A stretch of 43,550 nucleotides of DNA from Phenylobacterium sp. (GTDB lineage Bacteria > Pseudomonadota > Alphaproteobacteria > Caulobacterales > Caulobacteraceae): positions 1 to 43,550 of the forward strand of contig NZ_JAUYNW010000020.1 of the NCBI RefSeq assembly GCF_030698145.1, written 5' to 3'. Position numbers and translations under genes: made by a program. This document shows, piece after piece, positions 24,126 through 32,247 of this stretch (its first letter is position 1; each line of letters starts with the position of its first letter). Below the pieces are notes generated by a model, which saw only the letters and a list, made by a program, of their open reading frames with translations, searched no databases and was not told the origin of the DNA.

Positions 24126-24749
24126 ATGCGTAGACCCCGCTTCATCGCAGAACAGGCGCGCGACGCGCGCGGGCCAGTGGGCCGCCTCATCGCCTTCATT
24201 ATGGCGCGCGAGACCTGGGCGCAGAACATCCGCGCCATCGAGGCGCTCGATGTCGACGGGACCGACACCATCCTGGATGTCGGCTGCGGCCATGGTCGCA
24301 GCCTGGCGACCCTGGCGGCGCGCGCGCCGAACGGGCGCGTCGCCGGCGTGGATCCCTCCGAGCTGATGGTCGAGATCGCCATCGAGCGGAACCGGGCGCT
24401 GGTCAAGGCGGGGCAGGTCGATGTCGTGGTCGCCGGCGTCGAGGCCCTGCCCTTTCCGGATGGGGCCTTCGACAAGGCCCTATGCGTCCATGTCGTCTAC
24501 TTCTGGAGCGACCTCGACGCGGCGCTTCGGGAGATCGCGCGCGTTCTGAAGCCGGGAGGGGCCCTTGCCCTGCTGTTCCGGACCAACGCCGATGCGGCCG
24601 CCGTCCGGAGTTTCCCCGCCGAGGTCTACAGCTTTCCGGCGTTCGACGAGGTGGTCGCCGCGCTCGGTCGGGCCGGCTTGGCGGTCGGCGCCGATGAATT
24701 CAACGGCGCGCCTGTCCTACTGCTGGCTACGAAACGCAGCGGTTCCTAG
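24126..24749 (+). CDS. class I SAM-dependent methyltransferase
   Basis: 207-residue methyltransferase of the UbiE/Methyltransf_11 type. Motif I is ILDVGCGHGRSLATLA, the strand-2 acid is in VAGVDPSE, then VEALPFPDGAFDKALCVHVVYFW and LKPGGALALLFR. AGGAGCGGGACATC precedes the ATG. The substrate is unknown. It is convergent with the GFA gene; the two stop codons share the four bases CTAG, so the genes overlap tail to tail. Confidence 0.87.
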   Translation: MRRPRFIAEQARDARGPVGRLIAFIMARETWAQNIRAIEALDVDGTDTILDVGCGHGRSLATLAARAPNGRVAGVDPSELMVEIAIERNRALVKAGQVDVVVAGVEALPFPDGAFDKALCVHVVYFWSDLDAALREIARVLKPGGALALLFRTNADAAAVRSFPAEVYSFPAFDEVVAALGRAGLAVGADEFNGAPVLLLATKRSGS

Positions 24750-25129
24750 CCTTCCTTGCCTACGTTTCCGAGATGGACCCATGGCAGCCGCTCCTCGGGA
24801 TTGACCTCAACCATCGGGGCGAGCCGTTCCGGCTGGTCGAAGGCTCCGATATGGAGATGCAGCTCGCCCGGTGACCGATCGCCTTCGCAGGTGAGCGTCG
24901 ATCCGCACGTCGAACAGAATCCGCGAAGCACGCCGGGGGAGGATCTGAACTTGGTGATCTCGCCCCCGATCATTTCGACGACAGCCTCATCGAAAGCCGC
25001 GAAGGCCGAAGCCGGCGCGCCGCTGTGCTTTCGGCAGCTCTGGCAATGACACCAGATGGTCCATTTCGGCGCGCCGCTCGCACGGAAGCGGACTTCCCCG
25101 CAAAGGCAGCCGTCCCAGGTTTGAGTCAT
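24746..25129 (-). CDS. GFA-family (glutathione-dependent formaldehyde-activating-like) zinc protein
   Basis: 127-residue protein with the GFA/CENP-V fold. Zinc-binding Cys are visible in the order CLCGEVRF, CHCQSCRKHSG and GFCSTCGSTL. The founding enzyme couples formaldehyde with glutathione, but most members have no proven activity. Here it is last in the operon with the methanethiol methyltransferase-like, MBL and MFS genes, which suggests handling of small thiol adducts (inference). Its ATG overlaps the stop of the MFS gene as ATGA. Confidence 0.87.
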   Translation of the reverse strand: MTQTWDGCLCGEVRFRASGAPKWTIWCHCQSCRKHSGAPASAFAAFDEAVVEMIGGEITKFRSSPGVLRGFCSTCGSTLTCEGDRSPGELHLHIGAFDQPERLAPMVEVNPEERLPWVHLGNVGKEG

Positions 25130-26403
25130 GAGCCGCTTCCCTTGCTCATCAGGTTCCCTTGTTCCCGCATGACGATGGCGACGAGAGCGCCAGAGGCGAG
25201 GGTCAGGACCCCGACCGAGCCGATGGCCCAGGCTGCCCCGAAGAGGTCCGCGATGACCCCGGCGGCCAGCGCGCCGACGGCGTAGCCCATGTCGCGCCAG
25301 AAGCGGTAGACGCTCAACGAGCGGGCGCGCCAGCTCGGATGGGACGCGTCGGACACCGAGGCGATCAGGGTCGGGTAGACCATCGCCGTGCCCAGGCCGA
25401 GCAGCACGCTTGCGGCCAGCCACCAACCGAACTGGCGAGTCGCCGCGGTCAGGAAGAGGCCCGCGGCCTGCACCCACATGCCCGCGACGATCAGGCCCTT
25501 ACGACCCCAGCGGTCACTCAACGGTCCGGTGATGGTCTGCAATGCGCCCCACACCACCGGATAGACAGCCTTCAGCACGCCGATGCGTTCGATGCCGAGG
25601 CCGAAGCCGGCGTAGAACAGCGGGAAGATTCCCCAGCTCATGCCGTCGTTGAGGTTGTTCACAAGCCCCGCCTGCGAGGCGGCGAAAAGATTGCGGTCGC
25701 CGTACGACGTGCGCCGGAACACCTCCCAGAATCGCAGTGGCTCGGCGGCCACGGCGTGGCTGGCGCTCTCCAGCCCCACGTGATGGCGGGTGTCGCGGAT
25801 CAGCACGATCGAGAGGACAAGCCCCAAGGCGGCGTAGCCGATGCCGATATAGAAGGGCGCAGGCCGCAGGCCATAGCGCTGGGCGATATAGCCGGTCGCC
25901 AGCGCCGTGAGCCCGACCGCCACATAGCCGGCGAACTCATTGAGGCCCACGGCCAGGCCGCGCGACTTGGGGCCGACCAGGTCGATCTTCATGATCACAG
26001 TCATCGACCAGGCGAGGCCCTGGCTGACCCCGAGGAGAGCGTTGGCCGCGACAATCCATCCCCAGCTCGGACCCCAACCGATCATGAACGGGACCGGCAA
26101 GGCGACGAGCCAGCCGAGCACCAGGAGGTGCTTGCGGCCGTAGATGTCGGCGAGGTGTCCCGAGACCAGATTGGTGAAGGCCTTGACCACGCCGAAGCTG
26201 ACGATGAACGACGTCACCAGGGTCGTCGACGCGATCCGGAATTCTTCGGAGCCGATCAACGGCACGACCGTGCGTTCCAGCCCAACCATGCCGCCGACGA
26301 ACGCGTTGACCAGGATCAGCAGGGAGAACTGCCGCCAGTTTTCGGCCAGGCCCAGTCGTAGGCCGGCAGGGGCGTCGGCGGCCGCTCTCCCATCGGTCGA
26401 CAT
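25126..26403 (-). CDS. MFS transporter
   Basis: 425-residue major facilitator with 12 predicted membrane segments. The loop 2-3 signature is GHLADIYGRKHLLVLG, and the second-half equivalent is GPLSDRWGRKGLIVAG. A central cytosolic loop lies around residues 215-245. The substrate cannot be read. Its place in an operon led by a methyltransferase-like and a persulfide-dioxygenase-type gene suggests export of a sulfur compound or oxyanion. It starts 10 bases after the MBL gene and overlaps the GFA gene by four bases. Confidence 0.87.
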   Translation of the reverse strand: MSTDGRAAADAPAGLRLGLAENWRQFSLLILVNAFVGGMVGLERTVVPLIGSEEFRIASTTLVTSFIVSFGVVKAFTNLVSGHLADIYGRKHLLVLGWLVALPVPFMIGWGPSWGWIVAANALLGVSQGLAWSMTVIMKIDLVGPKSRGLAVGLNEFAGYVAVGLTALATGYIAQRYGLRPAPFYIGIGYAALGLVLSIVLIRDTRHHVGLESASHAVAAEPLRFWEVFRRTSYGDRNLFAASQAGLVNNLNDGMSWGIFPLFYAGFGLGIERIGVLKAVYPVVWGALQTITGPLSDRWGRKGLIVAGMWVQAAGLFLTAATRQFGWWLAASVLLGLGTAMVYPTLIASVSDASHPSWRARSLSVYRFWRDMGYAVGALAAGVIADLFGAAWAIGSVGVLTLASGALVAIVMREQGNLMSKGSGS

Positions 26404-26413
26404 GGGGCTGCGC

Positions 26414-27154
26414 CTAGGCCGCCGCCGAGGTGAATCCGGAGTTGAGCGCCCGCAGCTCGGCCGCCTGGGCGGGGGCGTCCGGAACGTCCGCGAGCATGGC
26501 GCGGACGAAGGCCTCTTCGTCGTCGATCCGGAAGGCTTCGTTGTATCGCCGCTCGAAGCCGATGGTGGAGGATGGCTTGCCGCTCAGCCGCCGGCCGCAG
26601 ACCGAGCCGGAATAGGCGCCTGGGAGAACTTCCACATGGTCGGGCAGCGCCTTAAGCCGCGCGATGGACCGGAACAGGGTTCGCGCCCCCTCCTCCGCCG
26701 ATACAGCCAGCTCGGTGCGGCCCAGATCTCCGACCATGAGCGTGTGGCCGGAGAACACGAACCACGGTTCGCTGGCGCGGGTCCGGTCGGTTATGAGCAG
26801 GCTGACATGCTCCGGCGTGTGGCCGGGCGTGTGCAGGACTTCGGCCACGACATTACCGAGTTCGAGCACATCGCCGTCCCGCACCCCCTTGAATGGCGCC
26901 GCGGCCGGCGCCTCCGCGAACAGCACGTAGGGCGCGCCCACCGCGTCGGCCAGCCGGCGTCCCGCCGACAGGTGGTCGGCATGGATGTGGGTGTCGATCA
27001 CATAGTGGATCGCCATGCCCGTCTCGTCCGCGGCGCGCAGGTAGCGGTCGATGTCTCCCACCGGGTCCACGACCGCGGCGGCCGACTGGCCGCCGCAGCC
27101 GAAGAGGTACGAGATCGCGACTGGATCGGTATGCAGGAACTGACGCAGGATCAT
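26414..27154 (-). CDS. MBL-fold protein of the persulfide dioxygenase type
   Basis: 246-residue metallo-beta-lactamase-fold protein. Metal-binding motifs are [11 protein letters not shown] (HxHxDH), HTPGHTPEH and VGDLGRTEL; the C-terminal region has [16 protein letters not shown]. The His-His-Asp set needed for the mononuclear iron of ETHE1-type persulfide dioxygenases is present, so oxidation of glutathione persulfide to sulfite is the likely reaction. Such genes often sit under ArsR-type persulfide sensors, as here. The ATG overlaps the stop of the upstream methyltransferase-like gene as ATGA. The exact subfamily is less sure than the fold. Confidence 0.82.
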   Translation of the reverse strand: MILRQFLHTDPVAISYLFGCGGQSAAAVVDPVGDIDRYLRAADETGMAIHYVIDTHIHADHLSAGRRLADAVGAPYVLFAEAPAAAPFKGVRDGDVLELGNVVAEVLHTPGHTPEHVSLLITDRTRASEPWFVFSGHTLMVGDLGRTELAVSAEEGARTLFRSIARLKALPDHVEVLPGAYSGSVCGRRLSGKPSSTIGFERRYNEAFRIDDEEAFVRAMLADVPDAPAQAAELRALNSGFTSAAA

Positions 27155-27921
27155 CGCAGCGTTGGGCCTCGGACAGATTGTTCGCGGGTGGTCGCGGACC
27201 CACGCGCAGGAAGCGGGATCAGCATCGAGACCCGCTTGCGATAGCCGGCGTATTGCTCGCCGAATATCGCGATCAGGTCGCGCTCTTCGAGCTGGATGCC
27301 GATCAGGATGTAGGCGGTGGTCGCCAGGGCGAATAGCAGGTGGCCAACCGTCATGGTCGGGATCGCCCAGAAGGCCAGGATGAAGCCCAGATAGATCGGG
27401 TGGCGCACGGCCTTGTAGAACCAGGGCGTCTTGAACTCGGGCGGCGGCCCTTCGCGCCGGGCCCGATAGTCCCAGACCTGCTTCAAGCCGAACAGGTCGA
27501 AGTGGTTGATCAGGAATGTGCTCAGCAGGACCAGGGCCCAGCCTAGCCCGAACACCGTCCAGAGCGCCTGGGCCCAGACGCCGGTGGCCGTCCAGACCGG
27601 CTGAGCCAGCGGTCGCCATTGCCAGAAGAGCAGGATGAGCGCGAGGCTGGCGAGCAGCACATAGGTCGAGCGTTCGACCGGTGGCGGCACAAACTTGGTC
27701 CACCAACGCTTGAAGGCGGGCCGCGCCATGAGGCTATGCTGGACCGCGAACACGCCCAGCAGGGCGAGGTTGACGATCACCGCTTGCGCCAGACCTGCCG
27801 GCTCGCCGGAATCGATCGTCTTGGGAACCGCCAGGCCGCCCACGAAGCCTATGGCGTATAGGAACGTCAGGAAGAAGACGGCGTAGGCGACGACGCCGTA
27901 GAGGACAGCGAATGCACGCAT
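27151..27921 (-). CDS. mddA: methanethiol S-methyltransferase-like membrane protein (MddA/NnrU family)
   Basis: 256-residue membrane protein with about six hydrophobic segments, starting [20 protein letters not shown] and containing [18 protein letters not shown], a phrase close to MddA. The C-terminal half has the isoprenylcysteine methyltransferase-like signature [11 protein letters not shown] and, later, [10 protein letters not shown] and YAGYRKRV. MddA methylates methanethiol to dimethyl sulfide with SAM. The assignment fits the sulfur-related neighbours but rests on resemblance recalled by eye. First gene of a four-gene overlapping operon; GGGGAG lies before the ATG. Confidence 0.75.
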   Translation of the reverse strand: MRAFAVLYGVVAYAVFFLTFLYAIGFVGGLAVPKTIDSGEPAGLAQAVIVNLALLGVFAVQHSLMARPAFKRWWTKFVPPPVERSTYVLLASLALILLFWQWRPLAQPVWTATGVWAQALWTVFGLGWALVLLSTFLINHFDLFGLKQVWDYRARREGPPPEFKTPWFYKAVRHPIYLGFILAFWAIPTMTVGHLLFALATTAYILIGIQLEERDLIAIFGEQYAGYRKRVSMLIPLPARGSATTREQSVRGPTLR

Positions 27922-27984
27922 TGAACAGCTCCCCAGTCTTGGTCCATCGAGGACCCCGGTCGCGGGACCGCAAGGCGATTGGCC

Positions 27985-28021
27985 TTGACAGCCTTGTGCG
28001 ATCAATCAATTAAGTGATTGA
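27985..28021 (+). promoter_or_regulatory. promoter and palindromic operator of the ArsR-rhodanese gene
   Basis: TCAATCA-N6-TGATTGA (28002-28021) is a perfect 7-bp-arm dyad in an A+T-rich patch between the divergent genes. TTGACA at 27985-27990 lies 17 bases before AATTAA, which overlaps the dyad centre, so a bound repressor would cover the -10. ArsR-family repressors bind such dyads; the match to a specific known operator was not tested. Confidence 0.6.
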
Positions 28022-28694
28022 ACGATTGACTGGAGAATCCACACTGTCAAGCCCCAAGCACGCGGTGTTCGCCGGCCTCGCGGAATTAGCCAAGGCGCTG
28101 GCGAGCCCCCATCGCATCGAAATCATCGAGGTGCTGGGCCAGGGCGAGCGCAGCGTAGAGGGCGTCGCCGCGCGCGTGGGGCTCTCCGTCGCCAACGCCT
28201 CCCAACACCTGCGGCTCATGCGCGCCTCCGGCCTGCTGGCCTCGCGGCGCGACGGCAAGCACGTGCTCTATCGGCTGAGCGGCCCGGCTGTGGTGGACCT
28301 CATGAGCGCTCTCGGCCGGCTGGGCGAGCGCAACCAGGCCGAAGTCCGGGCGACCATGGCGGGCTATTTCCATGACAGGGACGCCATGGAGCCGGTGTCG
28401 CGGGCCGAGCTCACCGATCGGATCAAGGACGGGCTCGTCACCGTCCTCGATGTGCGCCCCGAAGACGAGTTCGCGGCGGGCCGCCTGCCGTCGGCTGTGA
28501 ACATTCCGCTGCGCGACCTCACACGGCGCCTCGCTGATCTGCCGAAGGACCAGGAGATCGTGGCCTATTGCCGAGGCGCCTACTGCGTCCTGGCCTTCGA
28601 AGCGGTCGCGTTGCTGCGCGAGCACGGCTTCAAGGTGCGCCGGCTGGAGGACGGATTCCCGGAATGGAAGGCGGCTGGCCTGCCGGTGGCTTGA
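28014..28694 (+). CDS. ArsR-family regulator fused to a rhodanese domain
   Basis: 226 residues. An ArsR winged helix covers about residues 20-100 (LASPHRIEIIEVLGQGE ... VANASQHLRLMRASGLLASRR). A rhodanese domain covers about 125-226 with the active-site loop YCRGAYC. Proteins of this architecture sense or handle sulfane sulfur and repress sulfur-detoxification genes. The frame opens at the GTG at 28014, but that codon lies inside the operator dyad and before the likely transcription start. In-frame TTG 28026 or CTG 28044 (GGAG eight bases upstream) may be the true start. Divergent from the MddA-like operon, its probable target. The Met/Cys-rich gene follows 77 bases downstream. Confidence 0.87.
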   Translation: MIERLTGESTLSSPKHAVFAGLAELAKALASPHRIEIIEVLGQGERSVEGVAARVGLSVANASQHLRLMRASGLLASRRDGKHVLYRLSGPAVVDLMSALGRLGERNQAEVRATMAGYFHDRDAMEPVSRAELTDRIKDGLVTVLDVRPEDEFAAGRLPSAVNIPLRDLTRRLADLPKDQEIVAYCRGAYCVLAFEAVALLREHGFKVRRLEDGFPEWKAAGLPVA

Positions 28695-28771
28695 CCCGCC
28701 TGGCCGTCCCGAAAAGCTGCCCGATGGGGAATTCTCGTGACAGCCCCGCCTTACGGGCGGAAAATGGCGTC

Positions 28772-29137
28772 ATGGCGCGCATTCTTATCGCCATTCTTGC
28801 CCTTCTGGCCCTCGCGGCCAGCCCGATCACCGCTTTGGCGGCGCCGATGGCCTGCGGCATGGATACCCCCCAGGCCGTCACCTCCAGCATGGCGTCGATG
28901 GATGCGTCTGCCGATCGGCACGCCGCGCCCGTCAAATCCGATCCCTGTTGCGACAAGATGCTCAAGGGCTGCGCCAGGTCCTGTTCGATGGCCTGCGCCG
29001 GCGGCGTCGCAGTTCTGGCGGTGATCTCGACCATCGCAGTCTTCGAAGTCCCGATGGCGCTCGACGCGCCGAAAAGCCAAGCTTGGCGCTCCCACCGGCC
29101 CATTGGGCCCGATCACCCTCCGAAATCGATGGCCTGA
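28772..29137 (+). CDS. Met/Cys-rich exported protein, module copy 1
   Basis: 121 residues with a signal peptide to about residue 24 (ALAAP). The mature part has many Met and at least six Cys, in APMACGMD, DPCCDKMLKGC and CSMACAGG, then a hydrophobic stretch and a Pro-rich tail (HPPKSMA). This is the look of periplasmic Cu(I)-binding proteins of the CopL-like sort, but no named family is certain. The protein coded at 29683-30075 has the same plan and matching Cys spacing, so the two are probably paralogues. Each is followed by a tiny DVFRT-motif gene. It may be co-transcribed with the ArsR-rhodanese gene. Confidence 0.65.
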   Translation: MARILIAILALLALAASPITALAAPMACGMDTPQAVTSSMASMDASADRHAAPVKSDPCCDKMLKGCARSCSMACAGGVAVLAVISTIAVFEVPMALDAPKSQAWRSHRPIGPDHPPKSMA

Positions 29138-29288
29138 AGCCGTCGGCTCTCGCCGTCGGTTCCGCCGCGCCGTTGGCGGTGCGCTCAAGCGCCTGGAACA
29201 TCAGGCGCGAGACCTGGGTCCGCCGCGGCTCCGTCCTGCCAAGACGGCCCGACCGTCTGGCGAAACTGCAGATTTCGGAGAAACCTCA

Positions 29289-29504
29289 ATGACCACTCGC
29301 TTAATCCTCACCGCCCTGATCCTCAGCCTGCCGCTGGCGATCGGGGCCTGCGCCGCCTCAGGAACGGAGGGGGCGTACGCCTACCGCACTGGGCCACCGC
29401 CCTCGAACGCGAAGGATGTCTTCCGCACAGCGATCCGAACGCCGCTCGCGGCCGACGCTCACGCAGCCGACGCCTCCGCGGTCGAACCCGAACGTCCTCG
29501 CTGA
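29289..29504 (+). CDS. tiny exported DVFRT-motif protein, module copy 1
   Basis: 71 residues: a signal peptide (LILSLPLAIGACAAS, with a possible lipobox Cys), then AYAYRTGPPPSNAKDVFRTAI. The protein coded at 30203-30433 shares the plan YR-x2-PPSSN-x2-DVFRT-x-I. GGAGAAACCTCA precedes the ATG. No known family is recognised. It follows the Met/Cys-rich gene by 151 bases. Confidence 0.65.
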   Translation: MTTRLILTALILSLPLAIGACAASGTEGAYAYRTGPPPSNAKDVFRTAIRTPLAADAHAADASAVEPERPR

Positions 29505-29682
29505 CCGACACCGGCATGGCGCCACGGAGGCGCCATGCCGGCCGCCGACCCTCTCGCGCAGCAGGAGTGGGCGCGGGCGGCCTGATCGGCGCCTTCGTGC
29601 AAGGCTCCCTTAACGTCGCGCGGTCCATGTTACCGAAACGAAACTTGCCCCAAGTCGGAGCCTGGCCTAGGTCTGTCGTACC

Positions 29683-30075
29683 ATGTGGAACCTGATCCGC
29701 TGTCTTGTCGCTGCGCTCGCCCTGGTCGGCTTTGTCGGCCAGACAACGGCGCGCGCCATGCCGATGGCGATGACCGACACCGCGCCGGCAGCCACGCAGA
29801 CGGCTCCCGCGATGATGAACTGCGTGGACATGCCCGGCATGTCGGACATGACCAAAGCCGCCCCGCCGCAGTCCCCGGTCAAAGGCCCGTGCAAGGGCAT
29901 GACGGCCGACTGCATCGGCAAGATGGGCTGCGCGACGGTGGCGATTCCGCTGCCGGCTTCGTTCGGTGTGTCGGGGTCCGTGGCCTATGAGAGCGTGACC
30001 TTCGCCGACATCAACCAGATGCGCGAGGGCGTGACCACGCCCCGCCTCTACCACCCTCCCAGACCGCTGGCCTGA
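29683..30075 (+). CDS. Met/Cys-rich exported protein, module copy 2
   Basis: 130 residues with a signal peptide ending about residue 25 (TTARA). The mature protein is rich in Met and carries four Cys: MPMAMTD, MMNCVDMPGMSDM, GPCKGMTADCIGKMGC. A hydrophobic stretch and a Pro-rich tail (YHPPRPLA) follow, as in module copy 1. The Met-x-Met and Met-x2-Met patterns suggest soft-metal binding such as copper, which is inference. The ribosome binding site is weak. Confidence 0.65.
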   Translation: MWNLIRCLVAALALVGFVGQTTARAMPMAMTDTAPAATQTAPAMMNCVDMPGMSDMTKAAPPQSPVKGPCKGMTADCIGKMGCATVAIPLPASFGVSGSVAYESVTFADINQMREGVTTPRLYHPPRPLA

Positions 30076-30202
30076 CCGCAGGCGTCAACGTTGGCGTGGG
30101 CTCTCCTTGAGCGCTCGCCGACGTGCGAACGACGCCGTCAGCCCAGAATTGCCTGTCCGGACGCCGTCCGGCGGGCGCTCAATCGGAATGGAGGATGGTC
30201 CC

Positions 30203-30433
30203 ATGACCTCCCGCAATCTCATTGCGATCAGCGCCGCGGCGCTGACGCTTGGCCTCTCGGCCGCAACCCTGGCCGTCGCGGCTCCCGCTGAGTCCCAAAG
30301 CGACTTCACCTATCGCGCCTCCCCGCCGTCTTCGAACCCGCACGACGTGTTCCGCACCGTGATCAAGGTCCCGCGCGCGGGATCCGAGCACGCGCGGACG
30401 GCCAACTGCGACTGCCCGATGATGAAGGGCTAG
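30203..30433 (+). CDS. tiny exported DVFRT-motif protein, module copy 2
   Basis: 76 residues with a clear signal peptide (LIAISAAALTLGLSAATLAVA), then DFTYRASPPSSNPHDVFRTVI, and a C-terminal CDCPMMKG that could bind metal. It is a paralogue of the 71-residue protein at 29289. GGAGGATGGTCCC precedes the ATG. The C-terminal CDC motif is absent from copy 1. Confidence 0.68.
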   Translation: MTSRNLIAISAAALTLGLSAATLAVAAPAESQSDFTYRASPPSSNPHDVFRTVIKVPRAGSEHARTANCDCPMMKG

Positions 30434-30524
30434 CCGGCTCCAAACCCCGCGCCTGATTTATCCCCGGGCGCGGGGACGGAGGGGCGTCGGCGGCTCACGA
30501 CTCCGCCGACGCTTCCGGTTCGGG

Positions 30525-30600
30525 GTAATTCGGGAAGGTAATTCGGTAATTCGGGTAATTCGGGGGGTAATTCGGGGACGCTATACTTAATTGGCGCCCC
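30525..30600. repeat. tandem TAATTCGG repeats ending in an inverted-repeat-element end
   Basis: Five imperfect copies of a TAATTCGGG unit lead into GGGGACGCTATACTTAATT, which matches the left end of the 104-bp element at 14863 with one change. The element end is also the left boundary of the 423-bp duplicated block. Confidence 0.7.
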
Positions 30601-30987
30601 CTGATCGCGTCGTGGCGGGGAGGGGGCCGCCCACATCCTGCGCGCCTTCGCCCATACCCAGACAACGCGCCGGGCACGGCCCGGCGAACGTAATGCGCAG
30701 CACCCCCGTCTCGGCGACCCGGACCGCCTGTGAGGCGCTCGGGCGGGCGATGATCGGTCCGTAGGCGGACGGGCGCGCGGCCCCCGGCGCAGGCGCGAAC
30801 CGGCGGGCGTCGGCCACGTCCTGCGGGCTCATGGTGGCGGCGAGCGCCTCGAGGGCGCGGTCCGCGGCCTGGCGCGTCGCCGGGTCGGCCGCGCCGTTGG
30901 CGGCGGCGAGCGCGGTCCAGACATAGGCCTCGACCCGGTCCTCGCGGCGGCCCTGGGCGTAGATCGCGCCCAGTTGAAGCTGGGCCT
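30565..30987. repeat. 423-bp direct repeat, copy A (3' fragment of the M15-peptidase gene)
   Basis: Aligns without gaps to 33707-34129 (offset 3,142 bases) with about eight mismatches counted by eye. On the minus strand it codes the last part of the M15/Sel1 protein, AQLQLGAIYAQGRREDR to TTRSGGAN and the stop. After 30987 the similarity ends abruptly. Confidence 0.93.
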
Positions 30988-31000
30988 TGCCGACGGTCAT
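30587..31000 (-). pseudogene. truncated 3' copy of the M15-peptidase/Sel1 gene
   Basis: Open frame of 137 codons that matches the C-terminal 133 or so residues of the intact protein coded at 33729-34628. It lacks the signal peptide and the whole metallopeptidase domain. The first codons (MTVGK) come from unrelated DNA across the break at 30988. Almost certainly not a functional peptidase. Confidence 0.85.
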
Positions 31001-31156
31001 GGATGCACTAGGGTAACACCGCTACGCGACTGGCGAATCTAGGTGGAGCACCACTAGGGAGCGTAGCGTAAATGGCCGTTCGCCTGGGCCGCCGAGCCAG
31101 CTCGGTGAAACTTCCACGTGGAAGTCGCCAATGGGCCACGACGTCATTGCTGCCTT

Positions 31157-31534
31157 TTTGCTCGGCCGCTCTCCGCCTTGAGACGGAGCGGCGTCGCCCC
31201 TCACCGGCTCATCCTCGATCCAGGGATGGGATTCTTCTTGAGCCCTGCACCGGAAACATCGCTGCACGTGCTGGCGAACCTCCAAAGGCTGAAGTCGGCG
31301 TTGGGGCTTCCGCTATTGGTCTCGGTGTCACGCAAATCCTTCTTGGCCGCCACCGTTGGGCTTCCCGTGAAGGATCTGGGTCCAGCAAGCCTGTCGGCCG
31401 AACTTCACGCGATCGGCAACGGCGCTGACTACGTGCGCACCCACGCGCCTGGAGATCTGCGTAGCGCAATCACCACCTTGGAGGCTCTCGCCAGGTTCGC
31501 CGTGGAGAAGCCGGAAGCTCAGGCTGTGGATTAG
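31157..31534 (+). pseudogene. dihydropteroate synthase C-terminal fragment
   Basis: Codes LSALRRSGVAPHRLILDPGM, then GFFLSPAPETSLHVLANLQR, VSVSRKSF and GADYVRTHAPGDL, which are the strand-6 to C-terminal motifs of FolP (dihydropteroate synthase), including the pterin/sulfonamide-site SRKSF. The N-terminal half is missing. Just upstream the other forward frame reads GHDVIAAFLLGR, so a frameshift near 31165 probably splits the remaining gene. It ends four bases before the NlpC/P60-like gene. Confidence 0.75.
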
Positions 31535-31537
31535 ATC

Positions 31538-31933
31538 ATGCTTGGCATTCACATTCCGGCCCGATTTTGGTCCGTTTGCTACGATGGAGATCGCATTCCA
31601 GATGCGTTCAATGATCTTTCTGGTGGCGCGAACTGTCAGCGCTTCGCTTATGCCCTACTGGCGGTGAATGGTGTCAGGCTGCCGCCGTTCCGATCGAGTG
31701 AATTGTGGGCCGACGAGATCCACACCGTTCGAGTGCAGGCACCCGAGCAACTCGACCTGCTGCTCTTCCACGACGGTCCCGACGCCTTTGGCGCGCATGT
31801 CGCCGTGTGTACAGGCGGCGGCAACGCCATTCACCTTTCGAAGGATGTGGGCAGTCCGCAAATCTTGGCCCTTGATGATTTCGCTCATTCTCCGAAGTAC
31901 CGATATTACATCGGTGCGAAACGAGCGCTCTAG
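31538..31933 (+). CDS. NlpC/P60-like (papain-fold) small hydrolase
   Basis: 131 residues with a Cys/His arrangement typical of the NlpC/P60 superfamily: GANCQRFAYALL (Cys nucleophile near residue 33), GAHVAVC (His near 88) and NAIHLSKDVG (second His near 98). Such proteins cleave peptide bonds in cell-wall peptides or related amides. No signal peptide is seen, so it may act in the cytoplasm or as a stand-alone catalytic unit. It starts four bases after the stop of the dihydropteroate synthase fragment. Base composition is lower in G+C than the surroundings, in keeping with acquisition. The exact substrate is unknown. Confidence 0.75.
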   Translation: MLGIHIPARFWSVCYDGDRIPDAFNDLSGGANCQRFAYALLAVNGVRLPPFRSSELWADEIHTVRVQAPEQLDLLLFHDGPDAFGAHVAVCTGGGNAIHLSKDVGSPQILALDDFAHSPKYRYYIGAKRAL

Positions 31934-32111
31934 CGGCGAATTCGACCGCTCGATTTGACAGGGCCGCGATCAAAACGTCCGGACAGACAGAATCCAACCG
32001 GGGTCATCAAACGCGCAGACCCGCTGCAACCTGGCGCCTTGGACGTCGGCTTCAGTCTCGGTGTGGCGGAAGACGAGGCTTTATTGTCATTTTCGCCACA
32101 ACGCTTAGCTG

Positions 32112-32236
32112 GCGCCCGTCCAGCTTGGCCTTGAAGTCAGCCGAGTACCGCTTCCGCTTCCAAGTCATAAAGTCCGCCCTTCAATGAGGTCGAACCTACC
32201 TTAGCCGCCTGTCCGATTTTCCGGCGCCGCCTCACC
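32112..32236 (-). mobile_element. remnant of the left end of an IS3-family element
   Basis: On the minus strand the sequence from 32168 codes MTWKRKRYSADFKAKL, the typical N-terminus of IS3-family OrfA, then similarity stops near 32117. About 70 bases of non-coding DNA upstream, containing CGGAAAATCGGACAGGCGGC, would be the element's left end and begins right after the folB stop codon. The rest of the transposase is gone. The neighbouring stretch 31934-32111 shows no gene. Confidence 0.6.
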
Positions 32237-32247
32237 TAATGGCTCGC

